Shown here: positions 34,767 through 47,539 of the stretch, one piece after another
How the letters are laid out: the number at the start of each line of letters is the position of its first letter
Numbering within the stretch: position 1 is the first letter of the stretch
Assembly: GCA_022376515.1 (NCBI GenBank)
Contig: WTXI01000049.1
Span: 62,001-126,000 of the forward strand
DNA length: 64,000 nucleotides
DNA from: Lactifluus volemus
Lineage: Eukaryota; Basidiomycota; Agaricomycetes; Russulales; Russulaceae
Direction of reading: 5' to 3'
Program-made: the position numbers and the translations under genes
Notes under the pieces: model-generated
The model's database searches: none
Seen by the model: the letters and a program-made list of their open reading frames with translations, nothing else
Told to the model about the DNA's origin: nothing

Positions 34767-35341
34767 GGCAATCGTATGATTCGCTTGATGTAGCTTTTCG
34801 TTGGTCTTTCGTTCCGAGTAGAGCTATGCTATGTAATCCTAAAAGTAGTTCGACTCGCTTCTATGCACCTTTCAACTTCTTTCAAGGCCCGAAAAACTTT
34901 TAGAATGTCGATTTTTGACTTTTCCGCCCCTCATAAATCGGCGTCGTAGTAAGACTCGGACTATCCAAACGCTTGCTTGTCAGGAGTTATTCCCGTACTT
35001 ACCGAGAACGCTGACATCCCCTGCACCGCGTGTTGAACGCCAATTGTTAGCCCCCGGATACGCACGAATGACACGACCTGACATCTCTTTTATTTCAAGA
35101 GTCCAGGATTCAAGGAAGGCACTAGGCACATGACTGCGTCACGTTACCCGTGGCTAGAGGCACGTGAGCATCAGCCCAACGCGTTCGATGGACCCTCAGT
35201 CTCAAGTCGTTCTAATGTCATTAGAAAAAGTAATCTGACTATACGTCTAGTTGTTATTAGTATGAGTGGCACCCAGGCAGATACAGAGGGAATGACCAAA
35301 GAAACAAAAAACATAGCGTACAACCTATTCCTTGACCTATT

Positions 35342-38300
35342 CTACTTCGATAAATTGTAATCATGAACTGTAGTCCAATTTGATCCGTGCACAAACTTTG
35401 AGAGGTCAAGCCGTGTCTCATGTCCGCCTGCAATCCAGACAGTGCTGGGTCTATGAAGACACCGCCTGTGAAGTTCGGGAATCCATAAAAAAGTTCTTTC
35501 TCTTCTCCACGTATCCACCCGTCAGTATCGATCAGGGATTGGTCCGTAAGGATCTTCTCAGAATCCTTTGTTACAACCTCCGCAAACCTGGCCCTGAGGT
35601 GTGTCCAGTATATATGTCCCCTCCAAGCTGTCCTGTAGCATCCCACATGCGAATCGTGGATCGTCCGAGGCCGATGCAATGGACTGGCCGTCCAGTGAGA
35701 ATGCAACGGAGTTGACCCTGTCGTGTGTCCAGTAAACGGGCCCGCTACGATCTCCCCTGTTGCGGCATCCCATATGCGAATCGTACAATCTTTGAAGCGG
35801 ACGCAACGCGATTCCCATCTGGTGAGAATACAGCAGAGTGGACAGAACTGGTGTGGCCAGTAAATGGGCCCGCTATGGTCTGTCCGGTTGTGGTATCCCA
35901 CACGCAAATTGTGGCATCGTTGAGGCCGATGCGAGGCGCTGTCCGTCCGGCGAGAATGCAACAGAATTGACCGAATCGGTGTGTCCAGTAAACGGGCCTG
36001 CTATGATCTGTCCTGTTGCGACATCCCAAATGCAACCGTGTGATCTCTTGAGGCCGATGCGATGCACTGCCCGTCTGGCGAAAATGCAACACAATGGACC
36101 AATCGGTGTGTCCAGTAAACGGGCCTGCTACGCCCTTCCTGTTGTGGCATCCCAAATTCGAATCGTGTGATCATAAGAAGCCGACGCGATGTGCCGCCCG
36201 TCAGGCGAGAATACAACAGAACTGATCCAATGAGCATGTCCAGTGACCGGGTCTGTTATGACTTGCCCTGTTGCGGCATCCCACACACGAATCGTACAAT
36301 CGTCTGAGCACGATGCAACGCGCTGTCCGTCAGGCGAGAATGCAACACATCTGACCCAATCGGTGTGTCCAGTAAACGGGTCCGCTACAATCTGTCCTGT
36401 CGCGGCATCCCACATACAAATCACGTGATCGTCCGAGCCTGATGCGATGCGCTGTCCGTCCGGCGAAAGTGCAATAGATCTGACCCCACGGGAATGTCCA
36501 GTAAACGAATCAGCTATGATCTGTCCTACTGCGGCGTCCCACACACGAATCGTGCAGTCGTCTGAGGCCGATACAATGCGCCGTCCATCCGGCGAGAATG
36601 CGACAGAATGGACCTGATCGGTGTGTTCAGTAAACGGGCCTGCTACTATCACTCCCATTGTGGCATCCCACAAGCGAATCGTGCGATCGTACGAGGTCGA
36701 TGCAATATGCTGCCCGTCTGGGGAGAATGCACACTTGTGACATAATTGGTGTGTCCAATAAATGGGCCCGCTACGACCACTCCCGTTGTGGTATCCCACA
36801 CACGAATTGTGTGGTCATCTGAGCCCGATGCGATGCGCTGTCCGTCCGGCGAAAATGAAACAGATCTGACCGCATCGGTGTGTCCAGTAGATGGGCCCGC
36901 TAAGATCTGTCCTGTTGCGGCATCCCAAACGCATATCGTTCTATCGTTCGAGGCCGATGCAATGTGCTGCCCGTCTGGAGAGAATGCAACAGATTGACCC
37001 AATCGGTGTGTCCAGTAAACGGGCCCACTACGGCCTCTCCCGTTATGGTATCCCACATGCGAATCGTGTGGTCCCGCGAAGCCGATGCCACGAGCCGCCC
37101 GTCCGGTGAGATTGAAACACAAAGAACCTATCTGTGTGTCCAGTAAATGGGTCCGTTACAATTTGTCCTGTTGCAACATCCCACACGCGAATCGTGCAGT
37201 CGTCCGAGGCCGATGCAATGCGCTGCCCGTCTGGCGAAAATGCAACAGAATTGACTGAATTGGCGTGTCCAGTAAATGGGCCTGCTACAATCTCTCCAGT
37301 CGTGGCATCCCAAACGCAAATTGTGCGATCGAATGAGGCCGATGCGATGCGTTGCCCGTCCGGCGAAAATACAACAGAATTGATCCATTGACTATGTGCA
37401 CGAATGGTCATTTCCAATGCTGGCCAATGAGACAATTGCCCACGTTCCAAGGTCAATGTGTGAGGAAACTGGCAAAGGTATCGATTGCGGATGCGGGAAG
37501 AGGTTGGGGTGAAAGGGAGGGCAGACACATAGATATGCGGAGCGCTCTTTGCCACGGCCATTCCGAAATACCGCACAAATGCGGACGCATCATGCACCAA
37601 TCCCAACAAATCCTGCACTTCTGGCTGAGTACGCTGTTTTACCCAAATGTCATTACATGTCATACTCAATTATCGGGTGTACTACCTCAAGCTGCAACCA
37701 CGATGACAATGCCGGTGAAATAGGGCCCACACGGCTCCTAATGCTAAGCACTTCGAGCCAAAACAGAAATTTGTCTCGAAGAGCGATCGGACTTTCTCGA
37801 AGATATCCTGGTCGAAGGAAGATGTCCTAAATGATCGACCCAGTAAATACACGCGTATGATAGTCCAGATGGAATGTGTTTGGCGATTCGAGATTCAAGG
37901 TCTGGGACGTCGCGTTGGCGAGATATGACGACTCGAGTTTGCAGATGTTGAATTTGAGACTATCGAGCATCAAGCCAAGGCAAGAATGTGCCAACTTCGT
38001 GGGCGTCGCGAGGTCCACATAAAACACATTGCTCGTCTTGTTGATTAGAAAATCTCGGAATGAGGTATGGAGAGGAACGATGGGATGCGTTTGATCGATG
38101 AAGTCACGTTACTCAGCAGCGAGCCAAGGTGACGGAGAACAGGAAAAGGATCGAAATCCTCGGGGTCATCAATGGATGCATGCCATCTCAAAGAAATTAA
38201 GGATTGGATAGAGAGCGGCTCGATCGCAGCAAGAAGCTGTCCCATGATGGATCGAAATAGGTCTGTGCTTCCTCCGCTTTGAAGTATTCTTTGAGAACTT

Positions 38301-40719
38301 CTTCGTACAAATGATCCAATAAACCTATACCACGACCTCGAGAGTGTCCCAACAGGCGCTGTATGATCTTCTTCACGCTGACCCCGCGATTATCAGGGCT
38401 ATTGATGAACCCGGATGCAACTGCAGCCCACTGAAACAGGCCCTCTGACCCCTTCGCTAATCTGTCGCCATGCTCTTTGAACACTTCCTCGGGGAGCTCA
38501 TTCTGGAGATAAATCCAATATCTCGCTCCGTGTCGGCGGCCAGTTGGGGGTCATTCATGTAGAGGGTACGGACAGAGTTCGCGTTAGCGAACGCAGTTTC
38601 GATACCATGCTCCGGCCTCGAAGTGATCAATATGCGGAAGTTTGGCGGGAGTTGATGAGATGTTGGGCAAGGAATGTATGTAGTCCATTTTTGCCGATCG
38701 TGGTGCCACTCTCATCCAACGCATCGATGACGATAAGGATGTGCCATCGAGTTGTAGGTACTTGAGAGGTTCAAGAAGGAGCCATTCAAAAAGTCTGCGA
38801 TAATCTTGGGTATTACGAAAAGACGAATTGCCAATAACGGCCTCCCCGAGGCGAGTTTGAACGAGGATAACGATCGCAGAGATCACGAGCAAGCGTTGTG
38901 AAGAGATGATAACCATCGTCTTTGGCGTCTTTGGATTCCTCCTTCCGACGAAAAGCGACATAAGATCCAAGACACTTCTTGTCGAAGAGATGCGCGACCT
39001 CATGTGCAATCGAGGACTTTCCTGTGCCTGCCTGGCCGAAGAGAACGAGGCCACGTTCAGAGTTGGGATTCCCGACCCATTCAATGATGTGGCGCAAAAA
39101 ATCTTCGCGGGTGCCTGGATGACAGCCCTTCCTATCGTTGAATCGCCACCTCCTATACAGGCATTTCTCCAATTATTGCCCTCAATTCTGCGCTCCCCTG
39201 TCAGATGTATGATCCGACGATTTGTTAGAATCACGCACCAGTTTCCAATGCCTGGTTCGACGTTTTCGTTAGCTGCGCTCTCATATCATCTCGGATCTGA
39301 ATCACAGCAGCCCCAGCGATGATATTAGCATATGTGAGGAACTTTTTATGCAGTCGGATGAGCGTGGTGCGATAGGTTTCGACTTTGTCGTCAAGCTGGC
39401 CACCGATATTCTTGAAAACTCGTTTTCCTGGAAATCACATGTTAATAATAAGCAACGAAACTGGTCAAGATGACGTGCCGACTTGCACATCCTTCGCATA
39501 GGATTCGATAAATTCAGCAGATTCGGAGACACACTGCAGCATCTCCTCGAGGATTTTTGCCTGCGTAGATCCCTGCTGGATGCTCTTCAAAACATCCGTG
39601 TCCTTTGAAAATTCAAACTCGTCCCGTATCGCGATAAGTAGTGTCCGGACGTTATCGTCAAGCTGAAACTGGTGTACCAGGTCTGGTAGCGAAGTGACAA
39701 AAAAAAGAATGAATCTTCCATGACCTCCGACAAAGCAAGGACACGCACCTCGGGGATCTTTGAGAACAGACTCCATGCTAAGCTGGCATAGGGGTTCAGC
39801 TGGGAGGAATGAGTCAGCGAACGGTAGGAGACAAAACATTTTGTGTATACTTTTAGGATTGGACTGACTGTGTCCATCACCCATTTGATAGTATTAACAG
39901 TAGTCTTCCACGTCTTCACCGTATCCAAAGCATCCCCGGCGCGAACGAGAGTGTGTGACATCTCCGTCTGGCAGTCCACAATCGATGCCACAGGAGTACC
40001 GCTCTCGATGGGAATGGCACCCGTCCTAGATGAAGAAGATACGGCAGAGGTAGCTGCCGCGGTCGCGTGGTATCAGCAGAATGCGCAGCACCCTCTTCAG
40101 CCACAGGGTTGTCCAGATCTCCCATCGTTGGTTTGGGGCGTTGTCTGACGCAGTCACAGACGAACTCGGAATTGCTGATATGCTGATCGTTACGTAGGGT
40201 GTGGCCGGCTCCGTCAGGTGTCCAGGATGTCGGTCAGCACGGCCGAAAACAACATCGAGTTCTACATGTTGGATGCTCAGCTAGACGCATGAGAAAGAAT
40301 CCAAAAAGACTAACCGCGTTGGGGTTCACAGTCTATTTCCTGTGTTCCAACAAGGATATCTTTCGGCATGGTCCTTTTCGCATACAGTGATATCGTAACA
40401 CGAGAGTGTGGCAGTACAGTACTACAGGAGAATCAGTTGTAAATAGAGGCAAAAATATGACGACTCTTACAAAGTGTCAACATCCTCATTCCACTCCACA
40501 CGGTTCCCCATGCTCCGCACGGTTCGAGTATGCCAAGTTCTCGCTCCAGCGAGCACAGTAACATAAAAACGACATTCTTTTCGAGAGATAGTCTTGAGAT
40601 GGGGAAGGTTGTGTGCTCTGAGCACTGGCATGGAAACAGAGATTTAGTACTTGTCACAGCGAGATACTAAAGACACATAAGTTACCAGTTAGCTGGAGTG
40701 GGATCGAGCTAGGTTGCAT
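35342..40719 (-). pseudogene. NLR C: C2-like / NACHT / WD40 gene copy, frame-broken (unit 2)
   Basis: Start ATG 40719 (MQPSSIPLQLT) and stop 35342 (DYNLSK) match NLR B and D. The order C2-like, linker, helical region, NACHT (P-loop GQAGTGKSS near 39020-39050) and WD40 block (37400-35640) is preserved. It carries more single-base losses than NLR B, many at different positions (for example near 35658, 35792, 35920, 36035, 38000, 38093, 38740 and 38850). The longest clean WD40 run is about 220 codons (36799-36128). Nearly all lesions are one-base deletions, with few in-frame nonsense substitutions. That is unusual for an old pseudogene and raises the possibility of consensus error. Confidence 0.75.
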
Positions 40720-40984
40720 ATTGGTGAGCTGAGTGCGGCTGAAGTGACTTATTCCGGATATTTGAAGACCTGGGATGTATTAACGGTTAAAAGCAGGAAT
40801 ATCGGAAGTGAGAGACTTTCGCATACGAATTTCGAGTTGGTGAGGAGATGTCGATAAGAGCGAGGCGTTGAGCCTCTCCTCGAGGCAACCACCACAACAA
40901 TGACACACAGACCTAAAATGGTCATCGATCTGCGTCCACAGTACAAACGTTTGTTTACGGCTTTTCATCTCACCCACTTACGAT

Positions 40985-41098
40985 CGCTCCCTTCGGGGAT
41001 GCATACCAAGTTAGAACGATACAGAGACGATTAGTGTACTGCACAAGGATGACACGCTGTCTCAGAGTGGTAGACCTACAGTTCTCAATATTTATTTC
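40985..41098 (+). pseudogene. Decayed U6 snRNA copy, unit 2
   Basis: It is closer to the intact U6 than the unit 1 copy. GCTCCCTTCGGGGATGCATA, the ACGATACAGAGA stretch and the 3' part are kept. The segment after the ACAGAGA box reads CGATTAGTGTACTGCAC, so the AGCATGGCCCC core (AGC triad and U4-pairing segment) is lost. It is probably non-functional. Confidence 0.82.
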
Positions 41099-41469
41099 TA
41101 CCTCTGGCGTTTCTTTCTGCAATTTTTCGTCCACTAGTATTAACGTCATCCCAATTTCTTGCCTTTAATTGCCACTCCTCTGTCTAGCTCTCGTCATGGT
41201 GTACTGCACAGCCCATCAAAGACCCACATGCCGTTCTATACTTTCTCTGGACGGGCAATGACGTGGCTGCCTCTATGATAACCCACATGAACGTGCTAAT
41301 CTTGCGAGCGTCCATCACAGCACACAGCTACAAACTTTAATATAGTGAGAGATGTGTTAATGTACTGCATGTATTAACTTAATGAATGTCCAAGGAGACA
41401 TCCGACATCTAGGGATGCGATGCCAGTGATCCATTCGGGAACTCGTACTGTACACCCAGTTTCTCCTCA

Positions 41470-41765
41470 GTCAAGAATTTTGGCCCTTGAACACTCTGAG
41501 TCTCTGGGGACTGGCTACTTCATTTAAAGTTTCGCGGAGCGAGGCCTCGATGGTAACGATGCGGCCAGTCGTCTCTGTCGTGTCGTGGATCGGAAGGTCA
41601 TGCGGAGCAAGAACGGACGCGTATTGGAGAAAAAGGGGCATTGAACAGGCCGGATGAAAAGTAGATGATGTCGACCAAAATTGTGATGGCAAATGGGATG
41701 ATCGACAAGGGAAGAACCTGTGAAATCACGTTTAGATAAAGCACAGTCAGAAAGAGGATTCTGGT
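41470..41765 (-). pseudogene. GPCR C-terminal fragment, unit 2
   Basis: The minus strand retains only the TM7-to-tail region (FSNTRPFLL, frame-shifted tail with SLNEVASPQRL) of the GPCR found at 53.7 kb. The sequence then skips from the equivalent of about 54290 to about 57230 of unit 3, so the receptor body is deleted. The breakpoints differ from those in unit 1. Confidence 0.7.
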
Positions 41766-42379
41766 GCCTCACAAAAGTAAATTGGATTATACGACACCTG
41801 TGCCATCATTTCCCGGTCCATTCTCTCTCTCTGAATATATCTCTACTTTCCCGGCCAGTCTCGTTGGATCCTTGACCACAAAAAGGTGTGGTTGCTCCAT
41901 ACCATCACAGATAAAATCGTCGAAGAGGCGCAAGTCCATATTTTTCAAGTACAGTATTCACTTGGCCTTGCTCCTGCTAGCCCGTTCGCCGTTCTCCACG
42001 CTTAGCCATTCGCGCTCCACTCGATATGAAGTTGAATATAAATATAGTTGCCTGGTTATCATGGCGCCAACTCGAATTCGTTGCGAAACGAGTGGCTCAG
42101 TCCGATCACCATCAACATTTCTAGATTTGCGCATTAAGTCTGTATAAGGTGCTCCTTGTGATGTCTATATAGTAGTTACGATATCCAAAGGAGTCTGGAT
42201 ACGCGCAGAATAGGACTGAGACTAATAAAGGTGAATCCAAGCTGTGACAAGCCTAAGCCAGACGCGTCAACTTGGATTGGACGCGCGGCTCTGTCAAGTG
42301 AACTTGTCCTCTACTGTACCACCTTTCTGCACTGCGCTCACTTGTCGTTATCTGAGCTTATACTCATCGTATGAAATAG

Positions 42380-43395
42380 TTCCGCAACATCTACGACTCA
42401 TACAACACCGTATTCTTGCTCCAAGGTATCAAGTAGAGTACGCACTCGAAGCCGTCACGCAGGATTCGGCAGCAGTCGGTCTGCGCTCAAAAACTCATGG
42501 TATCCTCCTTGCTCTCAAAGTGCGTGCTGTGTCATGCTCGTAGCAGTAGCGGCGCTTCGTCTCACTCCTTCGACTCACACGTACGTTGTGCAACGCTCAA
42601 GCGGGGAGCTCGCCTTGTACCAGCAAAAAATGTTCTGGATCGACGACCACGTCGGCATTGCGATCGCAGGCCTAAACGGATGCGCGTGTACTCAGGTCCG
42701 TCGTATTACATTTCTCACATCATGTCCCACCCACAGACCCAAACTACCTCCTTTCACAATTCAGCAACTTTGTGGGCCAGCACGCTATGGCATCCAAGAT
42801 GGTCTTTAACCGGACTGTCTCCGTAAATCGCCTCGTGTCAGTCATCGCTGAAGTGCGTTTTACCTTTTTTTTTTCCAATCTAAGGTTTTTCTTTCTGACA
42901 ATGTATTGACCGAACTCAGAAGCCCAAGTGAAAACGCAGGAATACGGCCGACGTCCATACAGTGTCGGCTTCCTCGTCATCGGGTTGGACCACATCGGAC
43001 CACACCCTTACAAGTTCTCACCAACCGACACCTCCTTTGAGTAACATACCTTGCCGTCTCAATCTACGCCCGTATTCAAGGCGCCAAGACGTATTTCGAG
43101 AAGCATCTTGAGTCGTTCCCTGATGGTACCGTATCCCCTCACCTTCGTTGTGTGATCACCATCTCACCGAAAAGTGTTCGTTTGTCCCGGAACTGAACGT
43201 TTTTGCGGCAGCTTGGAAGATCTGATTCGTCACTGGTTGCACGCGCTCCGTGAGATGCTGCAGCAGAACAAGGAACTCGCGACGATCAACACCTCGATCA
43301 GTATTTTGGGTCCGTGCGGCATGCACGAAGCTGAGGGCACGCCAGTCAACTTTCGTATCCTCGAAGGCACCCCGGTCGAGGTGTATACGTGCTGA
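42380..43395 (+). pseudogene. Proteasome alpha-1 (PSMA1) pseudogene copy, unit 2
   Basis: It covers the same span as the unit 1 copy, from FRN (second exon) to VEVY. Frame breaks occur in the N-terminal exon. An insertion in SSGELALYQQKMFW alters the conserved region, and the exon after FSPTDTSFE stops. After VEVYTC the frame ends; the acidic C-terminal tail of the real gene is absent. Confidence 0.83.
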
Positions 43396-44279
43396 GGACA
43401 ATGTGCATGGCATGCCGCTAAAGTCTTCAAATAATTTCTCTGGAGGATGGCTGCGATAGCCACAAGTACCTAAACGGGTACGTTGTCTTTGCTTTGCTCA
43501 TGTCCAATATGAGAGCTTAATAGTTAATACTGGCGGACACTGTGCTTCATCTATGCTTCGGTTCTCAGGCTATGCGGCATTAGAGAACAATATGCTAGCG
43601 ATTTCCGATGAGTCCCTGACAAACATTAGCCGCGGAAGGAGATAACTTAGAAAAAGGGGACATCACCAAAACGGACTATCAATAAGGCTATCGCAATGTG
43701 GAACCGGGCGCCTAGTAAGGTTTCGTGGAGGTTGTATAGACGCTGGCCTCTGGTCTTCTCCCTTGCTTTGCGCCAACGTTCCATCGATCCAACTGTTAGC
43801 TCATCAAAATGCAACCCACATTCAGGCGACAGCATACACTGATACTTCCTCTATCAACCAACACTAATTCGTCGTAGCGAGGTTGCTATACATGCACCAT
43901 CCCAGTCGCCCGCGACGTGGAAAGTTATGCCGAGTAACTCGAGATCTTTGTTTGTTTAGCTTTGTCCAATATGATTGCCATGCCCTCATGTCTAGTCACT
44001 GCCGCCACTTAGTATAAGACAGAGCAAAATTAGTAGATTTAGGCCATCAATTCGGCATGAAATATTTGCGTTCTATTACCCTGTTTGCAAGGCTATATGC
44101 GAGCGATAATCGACCACGGAATCCCTATATCAAAAGCTGACGCGTTTTCCAACTGGAAACCCCACAGTTTACAAATTTGCAACCAAGGTCGCGTCGGTGC
44201 CGTGGTGAACCGTGGGACCGTCGGAGACCCCACCCGCTGTATGGGATGTCGTTCACTTCTCTCTCAGCCACACCGTAAT

Positions 44280-46429
44280 ATGATGTGGACATTTCACATC
44301 ATTTGGGTCGTGCTCATCGGTGCGCCCTTCGCTTGCATGACCTCCAATTGCACAGGAGGTCAACTCTCAAAGCCTCTATCGACACGCTACGGGCATAGCT
44401 TCGCATCCCGATCAAGAGGCTGAGGCGCAGGCGCGTCCCAGCACATTATAAGCACCACTCATTGTCGCCGTCGCGGCTTCGAGTTCTCCGTTCAGACGTT
44501 CACTCTGCCACTCGATCACTTTTACGACACCACCGACGCGACGTTTCAACAACGTTTCTGGGTCAACACACGACACTACAAACCACGTCCTGGCTCACCG
44601 GTCATCGTTATCGACGGGGGCGAGACTAACGGGGAGGACCATCTGCCGTTTTTGGACACAGGTATTGCGGATATTTTGGATAGATATTATGGTACGTGTT
44701 CCTTGGGTTGAGCCTAGACGGTTGTATGCGCTGACATCCAACCGGGGTTTGGTCCAGGCAAGTCTGTGGGTGTCCAAAACGTTTCGACAGATTCCCTAAG
44801 GTGCGCCTGTCGGCACATGCCATATCGACCCCTCCACGCACTCTTATATTAATTGAGCTTGTTTCCCTATTACGTGTGCTGTAGGTGGCTAAACAACGAG
44901 CAAGCACTCGAAGACTCGGTCAATCTTATGCGCAACGTCAAAATCGAGAACATCAATGAGGACCTTACGGCCCGAAAGACATCGTGGATATACTATGGTG
45001 GTTCGTGTGCCCTCTCCAGCGTCATGTGGTGGTCATCTCGTTATTAATCCCGTGTTTGTAGGGGTCATATGCAGAAGCATGGGCAGCTCACATGCGAGTC
45101 CTGTATCCTGGTCTCGTGTTTGGCGCTATTGCGAGGAGTGGTGGGCACCTTTTTCTTCAATCATTCTTCACAAACGATATTAAACCTCCTCCCGTCCCCT
45201 AGCAGTGACGCACGCTGTGCTCACGAATTGGGAGTACACGAACATCATCCGGCTCGCCGCGGAGCCAATTTGTTCATCCAACCTCGTGAATAGCATCAGC
45301 ATGATTGATTCGCTTCTCAAACTTGGCCCCCTGCGCGGCCGACTGAAACCCCTTTTTGGCCTCGGCGAGCTGGAGTCAGACAAGGACTTCGCCTCGGCGC
45401 TCGAGGTATGTCTCGGACCTGCTTTATAAGATAGGCGAAACTAATATGTGCTGCTGGAACATTATCCGCTGACAATCGTAGCAGGATCAGAACTGGGATC
45501 CTGCTGTTAGCTCGACGACATTCGATCAGTTCTGCGCGACGCCGAACGGTGACACGCCGACTCTGAGAGACACGGACCGCACGATGCTCCTGCCAGGAGG
45601 ACTGAAAGCTAACATCGCTCTTTTAAATTACGCAAAGTGGATTCGTGAGGTACGCATCTCTTACCCTTATACATCTTATACATCTTGAATCACAAAGCTT
45701 TTGGGACCGCGAAGAACGTTGTCGCTCTCTGCCCACAAGATATGGGTTTGACTGTGGAAGATTGCTTTGGGACAAACGAGCGCCCGTGGGTCTTCCAGTA
45801 CTGCGGGGCTATTTGACCGTATGTCTTCGCATCACCGCATCACCGCCCATGCTGACATCCATTTATAGACCGCGCCACCAGTTGGCACCCCTACCATTAT
45901 CTCGTGCCTATTGGACATTGAGTACGAGCACAAGATATGTATTCAGGCGTTCCCAGCGGGAGAATACTACAAAGTGCCTCCGCTGCCAAATGTCACTTCC
46001 GTGAACGTGCTAGGCGATTACCACCTCGCAGCTGATAGGTTAGCATTTATTGACGGTGAATGTACGTATATTCAGTCCCTCTACCCCTTTCTTAAACGGG
46101 TCCGGCGAAGCTGACCAAGGATGGGTTTGCAATTAATTCGTGGCGCCCATACACGCCAGATAGCACTTACGGCTGCGCGGAGGAACGTGAGGACATAGTG
46201 CTTGGACCATTCAAAATTTATTCCTGGTACGTTGTAGTTTTTTCACTTGCTGAGATAAAACTCTGGAATGACACGCTGCTAGGTGGTGTCCACCACTGGG
46301 ACGAGAACGCGCTTCGAGAGGGCGAAAAGGAACCCAAGAAATTTTGGCAAATTCATTAACGAGATGGTCGAGTTTGTCAAAGCTTGGTTGGAGGACTGGG
46401 TAGACCCCTTCGACGAGGCAATCGTATGA
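44280..46429 (+). pseudogene. S28 family serine peptidase, unit 3, probably inactivated
   Basis: A signal-peptide-like start (WTFHIIWVVLIGAPFACMT, about 44285) precedes FQQRFWVNTRHYKPRPGSPV, IVIDGGETNGED, LDTGIADIL, the Ser-nucleophile exon GGSYAEAWAAHMRVLYP, WEYTNIIRLAAEPICSS and the C-terminal GGVHHWDENALREGE with the presumed catalytic His. S28 enzymes are secreted or vacuolar Pro-X carboxypeptidases/dipeptidases. Defects: a 36-nt in-frame deletion after DIL (near 44678) removes a conserved stretch kept in unit 2, frame is lost after the signal region (near 44417), and an extra base near 46358 introduces TAA before the last conserved segment. Introns are of the usual short type. Confidence 0.72.
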
Positions 46430-46638
46430 TTCGCTTGATATGTAACTTTTCGTTAGTCTTTAGTTCGGAACAGCGCAATGCTATGTGCAATCGAAAATGA
46501 CATTCTACTTTGCTAGTTCTCGCGCCGAGATCAGCAATCCTACAAATAGTTCGACTCGCTTTGTGCACCTTTCAACTTCATACAAGGCCCGAAAATCCAT
46601 CAGAAAGTCAATTTTGACTTTTCTTTCTTGTTGAGGTA

Positions 46639-47371
46639 GTGTTGCGGGAAAAACTGGGGGTTTTTCCCCGAAATGGTTTTTCACCGGTAATTAACAGGTA
46701 ACTTACCGGTAAGTTACCCCCCCCTTGAGAATTGATGGTAACTTACCCAAGTCACGTGTGTCACGTGAATATATAAATCATCGTTGATAGATTGTCCGGG
46801 GCCGGTCCGGGCCAGAGCTACCCCCATTTAGCCCACCACCCTTAAAAAATATGGACCGCGTCTTTGTCATAGTTTACTTGTTGCGGGATATAAATGCAGA
46901 TTTACAATTAAAAAAAACTCTTAAAAAATATTCAGTCAATTAATTAATTTCTCAAATTTGCTAATCAACTCAGCTGGCATCTGACAATTACATGACGCGG
47001 GATTCGAACTCTCGACTAGTGCACACAAAAATAGGGCTCTCTGCAAGTTTTACCATTTAGCCATCTAAACTAATGACATTAGTCTCCCATGCATATCTTA
47101 AACCATAGTCTTGCCTCAGCCCTGTCACCCACCTTCAACTTGTGTGCTTGCCTTTATCCCTCTTCCATGGAACTTTTGTATTGTCACATAGTTGGAAAAT
47201 ACATCCTTTTGTTAGATTGATGTGTCTTGCAGGGATCAGCTCAAGTGTGAGCAAAAAAAAAGCGGAGCTTCACAGTTTGCGCTCAGAATGGTCACGTGAA
47301 AACATCACGTGGATCAAAGTTACCGTAACTTACCGGTAACTTACCGGCCCGGGGGGTTTTTCCCGCAACAC
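46639..47371. mobile_element. Short TIR element (MITE-like) with TA flanks
   Basis: Left end GTGTTGCGGGAAAAAC and right end GTTTTTCCCGCAACAC are perfect inverted repeats of 16 nt, each flanked by TA (46637-46638 and 47372-47373), as expected for a TA-targeting non-autonomous element. Subterminal blocks contain repeated TTACCGGTAA/GGTAACTTACC motifs on both sides. The interior (733 bp in total) encodes no protein. The two duplicated units have no counterpart, but their sequence also differs around the insertion, so the empty site is not cleanly preserved. Confidence 0.75.
46990..47075 (-). other. tRNA-like (Pol III A/B box) sequence inside the TIR element
   Basis: Read on the minus strand, an A-box-like TGGCTAAATGG (47066-47050) is followed about 45 nt later by a B-box-like GAGTTCGAATCCC (47012-46999), the spacing of a tRNA gene. 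The T-arm and acceptor stems pair poorly, so it is at best a tRNA-derived relic, not a working tRNA. Confidence 0.35.
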
Positions 47372-47539
47372 TACGATGGACCCTCAGTTTCAAGTTGTTC
47401 ATCAGTCTTTAATATAATGCGGTGATTGGTAAAAATAATCTGACCATGTGTCCGGTTGTTTGTTAGTATGAGTGCACCCAGGCCGATCCAAAGGGAATGA
47501 CCAAAGAAAAAAAATCATACCGTACAACCGATTCTACTT

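Larger units (their letters stand above)
32490..44160. repeat. Duplication unit 2 (S28, NLR C, U6 copy, GPCR tail, PSMA1 copy)
   Basis: It has the same gene order and orientation as unit 1 and unit 3, with near-identity to unit 1 from about 34520 onward (offset about 14.5-14.7 kb) and clear but lower identity to unit 3. Unlike unit 1 it retains the 5' half of the S28 gene. Confidence 0.8.
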
